A stretch of DNA of 54,427 nt, taken from the NCBI RefSeq assembly GCF_947492815.1, contig NZ_CANLOB010000032.1, forward strand, positions 1-54,427. The letters run 5' to 3'. The notes under the pieces are model-generated. The model searched no databases. It worked only from the letters and a program-made list of their open reading frames with translations, and had not been told where the DNA came from. This DNA is from an uncultured Dokdonia sp. (lineage in GTDB: Bacteria > Bacteroidota > Bacteroidia > Flavobacteriales > Flavobacteriaceae). Position numbers and translations under genes: made by a program. Shown here in pieces: positions 9,094-17,953 of this stretch (the first letter of the stretch is position 1; each line of letters begins with the position of its first letter).

Positions 9094-9516
9094 ATGAGCG
9101 ACGTAAAAACCAAAGTAAATGATGCTTCAGTCGAAGAATTTCTAAATGCCGTTGCACATCCTGTAAAAAAAGCAGATAGTTTTATATTGCTAGAAATGAT
9201 GACAGAAGTCACAGGTGTAGCTCCCAAAATGTGGGGAGGTAGTATTGTAGGGTTTGACTCGTATCATTATGTATATGCCAGTGGTCGTGAAGGAGATTGG
9301 CCTATCGTTGGTTTTTCTCCACGTAAACAAAACATAAGTTTATATATCATGCCAGGCTTTGTTAATTTTGATCCTTTACTTAAAAAATTAGGGAAACACA
9401 AAACCAGTAAAGCTTGTTTATATATAAACAAACTAGCCGATGTAGATCTGGACATTCTTAAAGAACTCATACAACAATCGGTTGATTATATGAGAGATAA
9501 ATACCTTAAACAATAG
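9094..9516 (+). CDS. DUF1801 domain protein
   Basis: 140 residues, one DUF1801 domain (iron-chaperone/YdhG-like fold): VAPKMWGGSIVGFDSYHYVY, GFSPRKQNISLYIM, KLGKHKTSKACLYI are typical blocks. Cytoplasmic, no signal. It follows the YdeI-like gene by 14 bases and is the last gene of that operon, ended by a hairpin at 9527. Precise role unknown. Confidence 0.85.
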   Translation: MSDVKTKVNDASVEEFLNAVAHPVKKADSFILLEMMTEVTGVAPKMWGGSIVGFDSYHYVYASGREGDWPIVGFSPRKQNISLYIMPGFVNFDPLLKKLGKHKTSKACLYINKLADVDLDILKELIQQSVDYMRDKYLKQ

Positions 9517-9526
9517 CTATATTGCG

Positions 9527-9557
9527 TATTCTTTAAGAGAATATTACCTTTTTTTTA
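9527..9557 (+). terminator. Terminator after the DUF1028-YdeI-DUF1801 operon
   Basis: Short stem TATTCT…AGAATA followed within a few bases by an eight-T run (CCTTTTTTTTAT). Confidence 0.6.
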
Positions 9558-9674
9558 TCCCTATATTATAGAAATGTAAATTCTATGATTATACACTACA
9601 AAGAGTAAAATTTTCGTAACATTAATTTCAAATGATTACATAGTTGACCTAGTATTTTTACGGGTATCAATCTT

Positions 9675-12335
9675 ATGAAACTCATTATGAAAAAACTCTA
9701 CTCTTTAATACTCTTACTGAGTATTTCTACAATTACACAAGCGCAAGACCTATTAATTACTGGTATTGTAGACGCAACACTTACAGGCGGAACTCCTAAA
9801 GCTATAGAACTATATGTGATAAATGATATTACAGATTTATCTTCTTATGCTATTGGTTCTGCAAATAATGGAGATGGTACTGATGGTGAAGAATTTTTCC
9901 TCTCTGGAAATGCAACTGCCGGTGATTTTATTTACATCGCAAGTGAGCAACCAAATTTTAATACTTTTTTTGGATTTGACCCTACGTTTGTAGATGGTAC
10001 TGCCAATGTAAATGGAGATGATGCTATTGAACTATTTAATAACGGAATGGTAATAGATGTATTTGGAGATATTAATGTAGATGGAAGTGGTGAAGACTGG
10101 GAATATCAAGATGGATGGGCATATCGTAATAGTGGTACAACAGCAGATGGATCAAACTTTATGATAGACAACTGGAATTTTAGTGGTCCAAATGCATTAG
10201 ATGATGAAACTGATAATGCGAGTGCTGCTACTCCTTTCCCATTAGGAACCTACACTACAGGAACGCCTACACGTATTTCTTTTGATGAGGAGCTTTCTGA
10301 AGTTACAGAAGATAATGGAACCGTTAATATACCTGTATCTATTTCTGAGTCTGCAGATGCTTCTGTAGCTGTCTCAGTAACACTCACAAATGACCTTGGT
10401 AGTTCTTTTACTTTAGATACTACGACACTAGCATTCACTGCAGGCGGAGCAACAACACAAAATGTGACTATTACCCTTGCTGATAATATGGATGAAAATC
10501 AAGATTATTATATAGCAATCGCACTAGAAAATTTTACAGAGGCTGAAGAGGGAGAACTTACCACACATACAGTATATGTAATAGACAATGAGTTACAAGC
10601 TCCTGATGCAACAAATGCTTTAGGGATGTCTTTTGCTACAAACATAGAGGTAAATGGTGCAGAAATCGTAACACACGATATGAGCTCTAATAGACTTTTT
10701 GTATCTAATGCAGGAGATAATGCTGTAGAAGTCATTGATTTTAGTGATCCGTTAAACCTCACCTCATTATCTGCTGTAGATATGAGTGCTTTTGGAGATG
10801 AAGTCACTAGTGTAAGTGCTTTTAATGGTACTGTAGCAGTAGCGGTAAGAGCTGCCGATCAAGGAAATGGGCAAATTGTATTTATAGATACAGACGGGAC
10901 TGTGCTAAGCAATGTAGAAGTTGGTTCGCTGCCAGATATGGTAACCTTTACACCTGATGGAACAAAAGTATTGGTAGCTAACGAAGGAGAGCCTAGTGAT
11001 GATTATACGATAGACCCAGAAGGGACGATCTCTGTTATTGACATTACTGGAGGAATTGAAACAGTAACACAAGCAGAAGTAACTTCTCTTAACTTTAATA
11101 GTTTTGATGCAAACCAAGCAACATTAGAAGCCGCAGGTGTACGTATTTTTGGCCCAGGGGCTTCCGTGTCTCAAGATCTAGAACCAGAATTTATTACCGT
11201 TTCTGAAGATAGTACCATTGCTTATGTATCCCTTCAAGAAAACAATGCTTATGCGATCGTAAATCTAGAAACGCCAAGTATTACTGCTGTTGAGGCTTGG
11301 GGTGTTAAAGACCATTCTCTTGAAGAAAACGCATTAGATGCTTCCAACAGACTAGATTTCGTATTCATGACGACATGGAATACAGTAGGAATGTATCAAC
11401 CAGATGCTATCGATACTTATACCGTAGATGGAACAAATTATATTGTCATTGCAAATGAAGGAGATGCTAGAGATTATGATGGATTTAGTGAAGAAGTACG
11501 TATAGGTGATCTTGACCTAGATCCAGAAGCCTATCCAAATGCTGAGTTTCTACAAATGGATGAAACGCTAGGAAGACTACGTACTACAAATGCAACAGGA
11601 GATACAGACGGCGATGGAGATATTGATTCCATACATATTTATGGAGGACGTTCTTTCTCTATTGTAAATGCAGAAACAGGCGCAATTGTATATGATAGTC
11701 AAGACTTACTAGAAAGTATCACAAAAGAAGATCCTGTATATGGAGCGATCTTTAATGCTACCGATGATGAAAATGCTTTTAAAAACCGTTCTGATGATAA
11801 AGGACCCGAGCCAGAAGCTGTTATCGTTAGAGAAATTGCAACACAATGGTATGCCTTTGTTGCATTAGAAAGAATTGGAGGGATTGCTGTATTCAATGTA
11901 ACTGACCCAACAGCGCCTACTTTTGAAACCTATGTAAACAATAGAGATACAACATTAGATATAGAAAATCCAGAAGGTGATCTTGCGCCAGAAGGCATCA
12001 TTTATGTGGCACCAGAAGATAATGCCACTGGTAACGGACTTATAGTGGTTGCTAATGAAGTAAGTTCAACTATTTCAATATATACACTTGAAAATGATAC
12101 TTTAAGTACAGAAGAATTCTCTGCAAATAGTGATCTTATTACAGTATATCCAAATCCAACTTCAAATGGAACACTATTCTTTAGCAAAGAAAGTGGTTTT
12201 GATATGTATGATCTCGTAGGTCGTAAAGTAGCTAGTAGTCCATTAGCATCTCAAGTAAATGTCAAAACATTAAAAACAGGAATATACCTTATCCATTTTG
12301 AAAATGGTACTACTCAAAAAGTAATTATTAAATAA
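9675..12335 (+). CDS. Secreted choice-of-anchor-I-like protein with lamin-tail-like and Calx-beta-like domains and T9SS tail
   Basis: 886 residues. Signal peptide 1-23 (start at 9675, or 12 bases later at MKKLYSL). A lamin-tail-like domain (about 24-195; KAIELYVINDITDLSSYAIG), a Calx-beta-like region (about 196-305), then a long beta-propeller-like part (about 310-800) with repeats such as FTPDGTKVLVANEGEPSDDY and FIVIANEGDARDY-type blocks, matching the 'choice-of-anchor I' family often linked to alkaline-phosphatase-like proteins. It ends in a T9SS type A domain (VYPNPTSNGTLFFSK … GIYLIHF). Likely a surface or secreted, calcium-dependent adhesion or phosphatase-associated protein; enzyme activity is not evident. 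Monocistronic, with a terminator at 12365. Confidence 0.85.
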   Translation: MKLIMKKLYSLILLLSISTITQAQDLLITGIVDATLTGGTPKAIELYVINDITDLSSYAIGSANNGDGTDGEEFFLSGNATAGDFIYIASEQPNFNTFFGFDPTFVDGTANVNGDDAIELFNNGMVIDVFGDINVDGSGEDWEYQDGWAYRNSGTTADGSNFMIDNWNFSGPNALDDETDNASAATPFPLGTYTTGTPTRISFDEELSEVTEDNGTVNIPVSISESADASVAVSVTLTNDLGSSFTLDTTTLAFTAGGATTQNVTITLADNMDENQDYYIAIALENFTEAEEGELTTHTVYVIDNELQAPDATNALGMSFATNIEVNGAEIVTHDMSSNRLFVSNAGDNAVEVIDFSDPLNLTSLSAVDMSAFGDEVTSVSAFNGTVAVAVRAADQGNGQIVFIDTDGTVLSNVEVGSLPDMVTFTPDGTKVLVANEGEPSDDYTIDPEGTISVIDITGGIETVTQAEVTSLNFNSFDANQATLEAAGVRIFGPGASVSQDLEPEFITVSEDSTIAYVSLQENNAYAIVNLETPSITAVEAWGVKDHSLEENALDASNRLDFVFMTTWNTVGMYQPDAIDTYTVDGTNYIVIANEGDARDYDGFSEEVRIGDLDLDPEAYPNAEFLQMDETLGRLRTTNATGDTDGDGDIDSIHIYGGRSFSIVNAETGAIVYDSQDLLESITKEDPVYGAIFNATDDENAFKNRSDDKGPEPEAVIVREIATQWYAFVALERIGGIAVFNVTDPTAPTFETYVNNRDTTLDIENPEGDLAPEGIIYVAPEDNATGNGLIVVANEVSSTISIYTLENDTLSTEEFSANSDLITVYPNPTSNGTLFFSKESGFDMYDLVGRKVASSPLASQVNVKTLKTGIYLIHFENGTTQKVIIK

Positions 12336-12364
12336 AAAAAAACATTTCAATTATTAATTAGGGA

Positions 12365-12402
12365 GAAGAGTCCGCTGTATTCGTACAGGGGGCTTTTCGT
12401 TT
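12365..12402 (+). terminator. Terminator after the choice-of-anchor-I-like gene
   Basis: Stem AGTCCGCTGTA / TACAGGGGGCT with one mismatch and a short loop, followed by TTTTCGTTTT. Confidence 0.7.
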
Positions 12403-12438
12403 TCTAATGGTCTGTATTAAAATGAAAATCAGCGTTTA

Positions 12439-12458
12439 TACGCTTTCGCAAAAGCGTA
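12439..12458. repeat. Dispersed palindrome copy with one mismatch
   Basis: TACGCTTTCGCAAAAGCGTA, the 20-bp form with one central G-to-A change, about 110 bases upstream of the sigma-factor gene. Confidence 0.85.
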
Positions 12459-12566
12459 CTTATAACTATTAAAATAGGACTTCCTGTCCTACATAAAATA
12501 AAATTCTAAAGATTTCTGTAACATTACAGTAAAATCCCCTACCAATAGGTAACTAACGATCAATCA

Positions 12567-13064
12567 TTGGAGAAAGATTTACAAGAAAAATTTGTAACAC
12601 TTCTGGAAGAAAACCAGAACATTGTACACAAGGTCTGCCGATTATACACCAATAATCGAGAGCAGCATAACGACCTGTTTCAAGAAGTGACTATACAGCT
12701 ATGGCGTGCATTTCCCAAATTTAGAGGAGATGCAAAATTTAGTACATGGATGTATCGTGTGGCATTGAATACAGCAATCACATTGTATAGGAAATCAAAA
12801 CGTACTGTGCAAACACAGGATTTTGATGATGTGATGTTTCGTATCTCTTCAGAAGAGTATGACGATACTGTCGAGCTGCAATTAAAGGTCATGTATAATG
12901 CAATCAAAGATTTAAATGATATAGAAAAAGCCCTAGTTTTTCTTTATTTAGAAGATAAAAATTATAAAGAGATTTCCGAAACGATGGGAATTACCGAGGT
13001 AAATGCTCGTGTAAAAATGAATCGTGTAAAAGGAAAGCTTAGAAAACTAGTAAACCCATCATAG
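12567..13064 (+). CDS. ECF-type RNA polymerase sigma factor (TTG start)
   Basis: 165 residues with sigma-70 region 2 (about 20-85; DLFQEVTIQLWRAFPKFRG, FSTWMYRVALNTAI) and region 4 (about 110-160; YLEDKNYKEISETMGITEVN). No ATG or GTG lies between the in-frame stop at 12546 and TTG at 12567; the next ATG would delete most of region 2, so TTG is the likely start. It should redirect RNA polymerase to a small regulon. The next gene starts 2 bases after the stop and encodes a four-helix membrane protein that may act as its anti-sigma partner, although no classic zinc anti-sigma motif is seen. Confidence 0.9.
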   Translation: MEKDLQEKFVTLLEENQNIVHKVCRLYTNNREQHNDLFQEVTIQLWRAFPKFRGDAKFSTWMYRVALNTAITLYRKSKRTVQTQDFDDVMFRISSEEYDDTVELQLKVMYNAIKDLNDIEKALVFLYLEDKNYKEISETMGITEVNARVKMNRVKGKLRKLVNPS

Positions 13065-13066
13065 TT

Positions 13067-13678
13067 ATGGTAGATGAATTAGAATTATTAAAAAAGCAGT
13101 GGCAAAAGCAGGATGAAACACTTCCTAAACTTAGTAAAAAAGATATATACCCCATGTTACTAAAGAAGTCCTCTTCTATTGTAAAGTGGATTTTTATTAT
13201 CAGTATGCTAGAATTTGTATTTTGGATTGTACTCTCCTTTGCTTTTGGCGGAGACGATTCCAAACAATTTGAAAAAGAACATGGTCTACAAACCTTTGAC
13301 ACAGTGATACTGGTCTTACATTTAGGAGCATTGATTTTCTTTGTTTCTTGGTTTTATCGAAATTATAAACGTATAGAAACTACCGATTCTTCAAAAGTAT
13401 TATTAGAGAATATTATCAAAACCCGAAAAACCGTAAAGTATTATATCTGGTTTAGTATGGCATTTTTAGCCGTAAGTGCTTTGATTGCTTTTATCATCTC
13501 TACTCAAAATGATACAGGGGATTTTGCAGATCGAAGTATGACAGTACTTGCATTACAATTTACAGCTATCATGACTGTAATCATGCTTCTTATGTGGGGC
13601 TTTTATAAAATGATCTATGGAATCTTAATGAGACGTTTAGACCGTAATTATAAAGAACTAAAAAAAATGGAAGTATAG
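13067..13678 (+). CDS. Membrane protein coupled to the ECF sigma factor (possible anti-sigma partner)
   Basis: 203 residues: about 45 hydrophilic N-terminal residues (ELLKKQWQKQDETLPKLSKK), two helices (about 43-63, 80-100), a basic cytoplasmic segment (about 100-125), two more helices (about 126-146, 160-182) and a basic C-terminus. The start lies 2 bases after the sigma-factor stop, so the genes are coupled. The cytoplasmic N-terminus could bind the sigma factor, but no HxxxCxxC motif is present; the anti-sigma role is inference from context. Confidence 0.75.
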   Translation: MVDELELLKKQWQKQDETLPKLSKKDIYPMLLKKSSSIVKWIFIISMLEFVFWIVLSFAFGGDDSKQFEKEHGLQTFDTVILVLHLGALIFFVSWFYRNYKRIETTDSSKVLLENIIKTRKTVKYYIWFSMAFLAVSALIAFIISTQNDTGDFADRSMTVLALQFTAIMTVIMLLMWGFYKMIYGILMRRLDRNYKELKKMEV

Positions 13679-13770
13679 TTTTTGGGGAACTATACTCACT
13701 CCCAAATGGGTTTTAAAATGAGCCTAAATCATTTTGATTTATAAGACTTGTTTACTACTCATTTGGTATA

Positions 13771-13804
13771 AAGCCTGAACATGTGTATGGATGTTCAGGC
13801 TTTT
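13771..13804 (+). terminator. Terminator after the sigma-factor operon
   Basis: Perfect 12-bp stem AAGCCTGAACAT / ATGTTCAGGCTT followed by TTTA. It lies inside the open frame extending upstream of the rhomboid gene, one reason for moving that start downstream. Confidence 0.8.
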
Positions 13805-13816
13805 ATGTTTATAGAT

Positions 13817-13836
13817 TACGCTTTCGCGAAAGCGTA
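13817..13836. repeat. Dispersed palindrome copy 4
   Basis: Full 20-bp form TACGCTTTCGCGAAAGCGTA between the sigma operon terminator and the rhomboid gene. Confidence 0.95.
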
Positions 13837-13917
13837 TACTGGTTTTCAAAATATATTAATCCTCAAATAATACATTCAAATTCTTACTTTTATACATACA
13901 ATCCCAAACGAAAACGA

Positions 13918-14751
13918 ATGGAAGACATAGGAATCGTAACTTTAACACTTATAGCTATAAATGGAATAGTTACTTATAAAGGTTTAAAAGACTTCAACTT
14001 CTTAGATCGATTTGCTTTTCATATTGATCAAATTTTAATACATAAAGATTACAAAAGACTTATTACCTCTGGTTTTCTACACTTAGATTGGAAACACTTT
14101 GGGTTTAATATGATTACGCTCTATTTATTTAGTACTAGTTTAGAACCCTCTATAGGGATAATAGCTATTGTACTGTTATATGCTGCTAGCTTAATTGGTG
14201 GAAATTTACTTGCCTTATACGTTCATAGAAATCATCCTGATTATACTGCAGTAGGAGCCTCAGGAGCCGTGAGCGGATTAGTTTTTGCATCTATTGGATT
14301 GTTTCCTGGTATGGATATTGGTTTTATCATCATACCTATTCATATTCCAGCATGGTTGTATGGAATAGCGTATGTATTATATTCTATATATGGAATCAAA
14401 ACACAAAGAGATAACATAGGACACGAAGCGCATTTAGGAGGCGGTATCATAGGTTTAATTGTCGCGATATTCATAGATCCTACTATCTTGACTACGAATT
14501 ATTTCCCCATACTTCTTATTCTTATACCATCATTTATTTTTCTATTCTTGATGATTAAAAAACCACATATATTACTTATTTCCAATCCTTTTTCAACATC
14601 AAAAAAAGCCTACACAATAGAAGATAAATACAATGAAAATAAAGCTTCAAAACAAGTAGAACTTGATAGAATTCTTGATAAGATTCATAAAAAAGGATAC
14701 GACAAACTTTCTAAGAAAGAAAAGGATACACTAAACGAACTCTCCAAGTAA
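13918..14751 (+). CDS. Rhomboid-family intramembrane serine protease
   Basis: 277 residues from ATG 13918. The frame stays open 45 codons further up, but that stretch crosses a terminator hairpin and a palindrome copy and has no signal-like content. Six or so membrane helices; HFGFN motif on an early helix, catalytic S115 in AVGASGAVSG, catalytic H172 in GHEAHLGGG. It should cleave single-pass membrane proteins within the bilayer. The last 60 or so residues are a charged cytoplasmic tail (LDRILDKIHKKGYDKLSKKEKDTL), typical of Bacteroidota rhomboids. Substrate unknown. Confidence 0.93.
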   Translation: MEDIGIVTLTLIAINGIVTYKGLKDFNFLDRFAFHIDQILIHKDYKRLITSGFLHLDWKHFGFNMITLYLFSTSLEPSIGIIAIVLLYAASLIGGNLLALYVHRNHPDYTAVGASGAVSGLVFASIGLFPGMDIGFIIIPIHIPAWLYGIAYVLYSIYGIKTQRDNIGHEAHLGGGIIGLIVAIFIDPTILTTNYFPILLILIPSFIFLFLMIKKPHILLISNPFSTSKKAYTIEDKYNENKASKQVELDRILDKIHKKGYDKLSKKEKDTLNELSK

Positions 14752-14871
14752 CATTTATTAATGTTATCAAAAACACATCATTGCTTCCTACTTATTAAAC
14801 TTCTTATGGTTTTAGTATCTTAGTTTCTCTGAATTTTCACAAATAGTAGTAAACTAAAAAAATACGAACTT

Positions 14872-15519
14872 ATGAAGAAAATAGTAGTCATATTCTTTCT
14901 CTTCATCATACCGTTTGCAAATCTAATAGCACAAGATCCAAATCGTTTTGATGAAGACATTAAAAAATTTACTGAGATAGCAATCTCAAAAGGGGAAGAA
15001 TTAACGGTATTTACTGGAAGTTCTAGTATTCGTTTTTGGGAACAGTTACAAACAGATTGTAATAATACAAAAGTTATTAATACAGGCTTTGGAGGATCAC
15101 ATATGTCTGATCTACTTTATTTTTTAGAAGAAACTGTATTGAGATTTCAACCAGATCATGTTTACATATATGAAGGCGATAATGACATTGCTGCAGAAAA
15201 AGATTTAGAAGACATTCTAAAAACAGCAGAACAAATCACTGCAAAAATACTAGCCTCAAACCCAAAGATTAAGATTCATTTTATGAGTGCTAAACCAAGC
15301 CCCTCTCGTTGGAAATATAAAGAGAAGTACCTAGCATTTAATTCGCTACTAAAGACCTATTGTAATAGTCATAAACAACTTTCATATATAGATGTATGGC
15401 ATCCAATGTTAGCTAAAAATGGCCGTCCAATACCCAATATTTTCATTTCAGATAGTTTACATATGAATAGACAAGGCTATCTATTATGGAAAGATATTAT
15501 CTGTTCTGATTTTGAATAA
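14872..15519 (+). CDS. Secreted SGNH/GDSL-family hydrolase
   Basis: 215 residues: signal peptide 1-20 (…ANLIAQ), then an SGNH fold. Block I FTGSSSIRFW with probable nucleophile S51, block II glycine in NTGFGGSH, block III YEGDND (Asn as oxyanion residue), block V D-S-L-H (about 194-197) with the catalytic Asp/His. GDSL esterases of this type act on acetylated sugars, lipids or similar esters in the periplasm or outside; the substrate cannot be told. Single gene. Confidence 0.88.
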   Translation: MKKIVVIFFLFIIPFANLIAQDPNRFDEDIKKFTEIAISKGEELTVFTGSSSIRFWEQLQTDCNNTKVINTGFGGSHMSDLLYFLEETVLRFQPDHVYIYEGDNDIAAEKDLEDILKTAEQITAKILASNPKIKIHFMSAKPSPSRWKYKEKYLAFNSLLKTYCNSHKQLSYIDVWHPMLAKNGRPIPNIFISDSLHMNRQGYLLWKDIICSDFE

Positions 15520-15705
15520 TGATGAGAACCATTTTTTGATGCTACTTATACAGAAAGTTCTTATGATGATAAATCTTACAGTCCCATACATATCATATAC
15601 GCTTTCAACTAAAAAACGATAAGAAAGTCTATACTGCACACTATCAAAGAGCAAAAGCATAATTATTTTTATATATTGTATATGTAATAACATCAAACTA
15701 AAATC

Positions 15706-16071
15706 ATGGCAACAACTCCAGAACACGATGCTCGTGTAGCCAGCATAAAATTCTTTTCTGTCTATCCCCATTACGTGAATAAAGTAGAGAAAAAAGGGAG
15801 AACTAAAGAAGAATTACATCAAGTAATAGAATGGCTTACAGGTTTTAATGAGATTGATATTCAAAAACTCATAGATGAAAAAGTAACCTTTGCGACCTTC
15901 TTTGAAAGAGCAACGTTGCATCCTAATGCATCATTAATTAAAGGAGTTATATGTGGGTATAGGATAGAAGAAATTGAAACACCTTTAACCAAACAATGTC
16001 GCTATTTAGATAAACTCATCGACGAACTTGCTAGAGGTAGAAAAATGGAAAAAATACTGCGTACAGCATAA
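15706..16071 (+). CDS. DUF2200 family protein
   Basis: 121 residues, whole length matching DUF2200 (FFSVYPHYVNKVEKKGRTKEEL, IEWLTGFNE, FFERATLHPNASLIKGVICGY, RYLDKLIDELARGRKMEKIL). A small cytoplasmic protein family of unknown function. Stands alone between two secreted-protein genes. Upstream (15596-15634) two halves of the dispersed palindrome appear separated by about 16 bases. Confidence 0.88.
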   Translation: MATTPEHDARVASIKFFSVYPHYVNKVEKKGRTKEELHQVIEWLTGFNEIDIQKLIDEKVTFATFFERATLHPNASLIKGVICGYRIEEIETPLTKQCRYLDKLIDELARGRKMEKILRTA

Positions 16072-16119
16072 TACCTCCACTCATTCTTATCACTGAAATC
16101 ATATATAAACTTTCTTTAC

Positions 16120-16153
16120 AACTAAATAATTAGTTTAAACTAATTATTTAGTT
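16120..16153. promoter_or_regulatory. Perfect 34-bp AT-rich palindrome, possible operator
   Basis: Each half is AACTAAATAATTAGTTT and its exact reverse complement, meeting at a GTTTAAAC centre with no spacer. It ends 31 bases before the ATG of the ChaN/EreA-like lipoprotein gene, where a repressor would block transcription. A terminator role for the upstream gene is less likely, since the stem has almost no GC. Confidence 0.65.
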
Positions 16154-16184
16154 ATTTTTACAATCACAACGAATTTAGAAAGTT

Positions 16185-17414
16185 ATGATTTCAAAAAACA
16201 CTTTTAACCTATTCTTGTCTTTCCTACTTCTAGTCATAATAGTAAGCTGTAAAGAAGAGAAAAGAACAATACAAGAAATAGATTTTACATCTGAGTATAA
16301 ATTAAATCAACAAATCCAAGACAAGGTTCATCAAGATACTGTCCCGTGGAAATATCAAATTTCGGCTTCAGATTATGCTACAAAAGGAGCCTATAAAAAT
16401 GCCTTGAACGACTGGGATATAGCAATGGGCGGAAGAGAACAAAGCTATACCCCTATTCAGATAGATTCCATACATAAAAAACATACTCAAATCAATGCTT
16501 CTAAGTATATCATTGAGCAAGCAAAACAAACACAAGTAGTTATCATAAATGAGGCACATCATAACTCTTCGCATCGAGTATTTACCAAATCCCTTCTTAA
16601 GGATTTATATCAATTAGGCTACAGAAACTTAGGATTGGAAGCACTTGCTAGTGGAAAATTTACAGATTCTTTATTAAATGAACGAGGCTATCCTATTCAA
16701 AAATCGGGATATTATATCAAAGATCCTCAGTTTGGAGATTTAGTGAGAACAGCTTTACAAATTGGATATACTGTTTTTCCATATGAGCAAACTACTAATG
16801 TTAATGGGAAACAAAGGGAAATTGAGCAAGCAAAAAATATCCAAAAAGCAATGCAAGCTAAACCAAATGAAAAATTTCTAATTCATTGTGGTTTTGATCA
16901 TGCACTTGAGGGAACACATTCATCTTGGGAGAAAGCGATGGCAGGAAGAATTACAGAATACACTGGTATAAATCCGCTTACCATTAATCAAGTGGTTTAT
17001 AGTGAAAAAGGAAACCCAGCTTACAACCACCCGTTATTAAAAGCATTAACCATAAAAGAATCTTCTGTTATCATTGATACATTACAAAACCCTTTAAAAT
17101 ACGAACGTGGAGAAGCTTGGTCAGATATTGCTGTATTTCATCCAAATACAACGTATATAAATGGCAGACCTAATTGGTTATTTGATCGTGATCATCAACC
17201 TACGATTGTTACGCTAGATGACCTCATCATTGAATATCCAGTAATGGTATTAGCATATGCAAAAGGGGAAGACATTACTACTGCCATTCCGCTAGATATT
17301 ACGGAAGTTGAAAACAACACTGACGATGCACATCTAAGTTTAAAGAAAGGGACCTATACAATAGTCGTGACTAATGGAAAAAAATCCTATACATTTTATC
17401 AGATTGTAAACTAA
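16185..17414 (+). CDS. Lipoprotein with ChaN/EreA-like domain
   Basis: 409 residues with lipobox (IVSC22). The middle (about 105-290) carries VVIINEAHHNSSHRVF, LGLEALASG, VFPYEQ and FLIHCGFDHALEG: a conserved Glu/His-rich arrangement seen in the ChaN/erythromycin-esterase-like superfamily (haem-binding or hydrolytic members). The C-terminal part (about 330-409) is a beta-rich domain. It probably sits on a membrane facing the periplasm or outside. Likely controlled through the 34-bp palindrome just upstream. Hydrolase versus ligand-binding function cannot be decided. Confidence 0.7.
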   Translation: MISKNTFNLFLSFLLLVIIVSCKEEKRTIQEIDFTSEYKLNQQIQDKVHQDTVPWKYQISASDYATKGAYKNALNDWDIAMGGREQSYTPIQIDSIHKKHTQINASKYIIEQAKQTQVVIINEAHHNSSHRVFTKSLLKDLYQLGYRNLGLEALASGKFTDSLLNERGYPIQKSGYYIKDPQFGDLVRTALQIGYTVFPYEQTTNVNGKQREIEQAKNIQKAMQAKPNEKFLIHCGFDHALEGTHSSWEKAMAGRITEYTGINPLTINQVVYSEKGNPAYNHPLLKALTIKESSVIIDTLQNPLKYERGEAWSDIAVFHPNTTYINGRPNWLFDRDHQPTIVTLDDLIIEYPVMVLAYAKGEDITTAIPLDITEVENNTDDAHLSLKKGTYTIVVTNGKKSYTFYQIVN

Positions 17415-17532
17415 TCAACAGGAATACTTGTCAAAATGGCGGTTTTACTCAAGCAATCGTATCATTACCTCATTATAGCTTTTTATACACATGATGTATT
17501 TCTAAGTTTGATAGAAACAAAACAGATATATT

Positions 17533-17943
17533 ATGAAAACACTATGTATTCCAAAACAACAAAACGTATTAAAAACGGGAATTGCTTTAGGCATTTTCCT
17601 AATCATTGCATTATGTACAACGACTGTAAATGCACAAGAAACAGAACGCACAGTCACTGGGCAAGTAACCTCTACTGATGGTGTTGTCCCCTCTGCCACT
17701 GTACTCTTAAAAGGGACTTATGTGGGCGTAGTTTGTGATGATGATGGAAAATTTACATTTCCTCAAAAATTAAAAGAAAATGATGTATTGGTCGTGACTT
17801 CGCTAGGATATAAAGATAGAGAGATCAAAATTACAGGAAATACGACATATATCGAGCCGTTTTTAGATGATATTCCGTTAATTATTATAGGTTCTTTACG
17901 TACAAAAGCGACACCAACATCTTCAGATATAAAAAAGAAGTAA
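17533..17943 (+). CDS. Secreted CarboxypepD_reg-like domain protein
   Basis: 136 residues: signal peptide with an unusually long n-region (1-35, ending TVNAQ), then a single CarboxypepD_reg-like beta-sandwich (about 40-115; TVTGQVTSTDGVVPSATVLL … VVTSLGYKDREI). This domain is normally the N-terminal part of SusC/TonB receptors; here it stands alone. The transglutaminase-like gene starts 10 bases downstream, so the two probably form an operon. Confidence 0.85.
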   Translation: MKTLCIPKQQNVLKTGIALGIFLIIALCTTTVNAQETERTVTGQVTSTDGVVPSATVLLKGTYVGVVCDDDGKFTFPQKLKENDVLVVTSLGYKDREIKITGNTTYIEPFLDDIPLIIIGSLRTKATPTSSDIKKK

Positions 17944-17953
17944 TACACGTAGG

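Noticed and set aside
13783..13917. N-terminal extension of the rhomboid gene (45 codons)
   Set aside because: Runs across a terminator hairpin and a palindrome copy; the internal ATG 13918 gives a normal rhomboid N-terminus.
17436..17678. 80-codon open frame overlapping the CarboxypepD_reg-like gene
   Set aside because: Other frame of a clear exported protein; no protein-like pattern.
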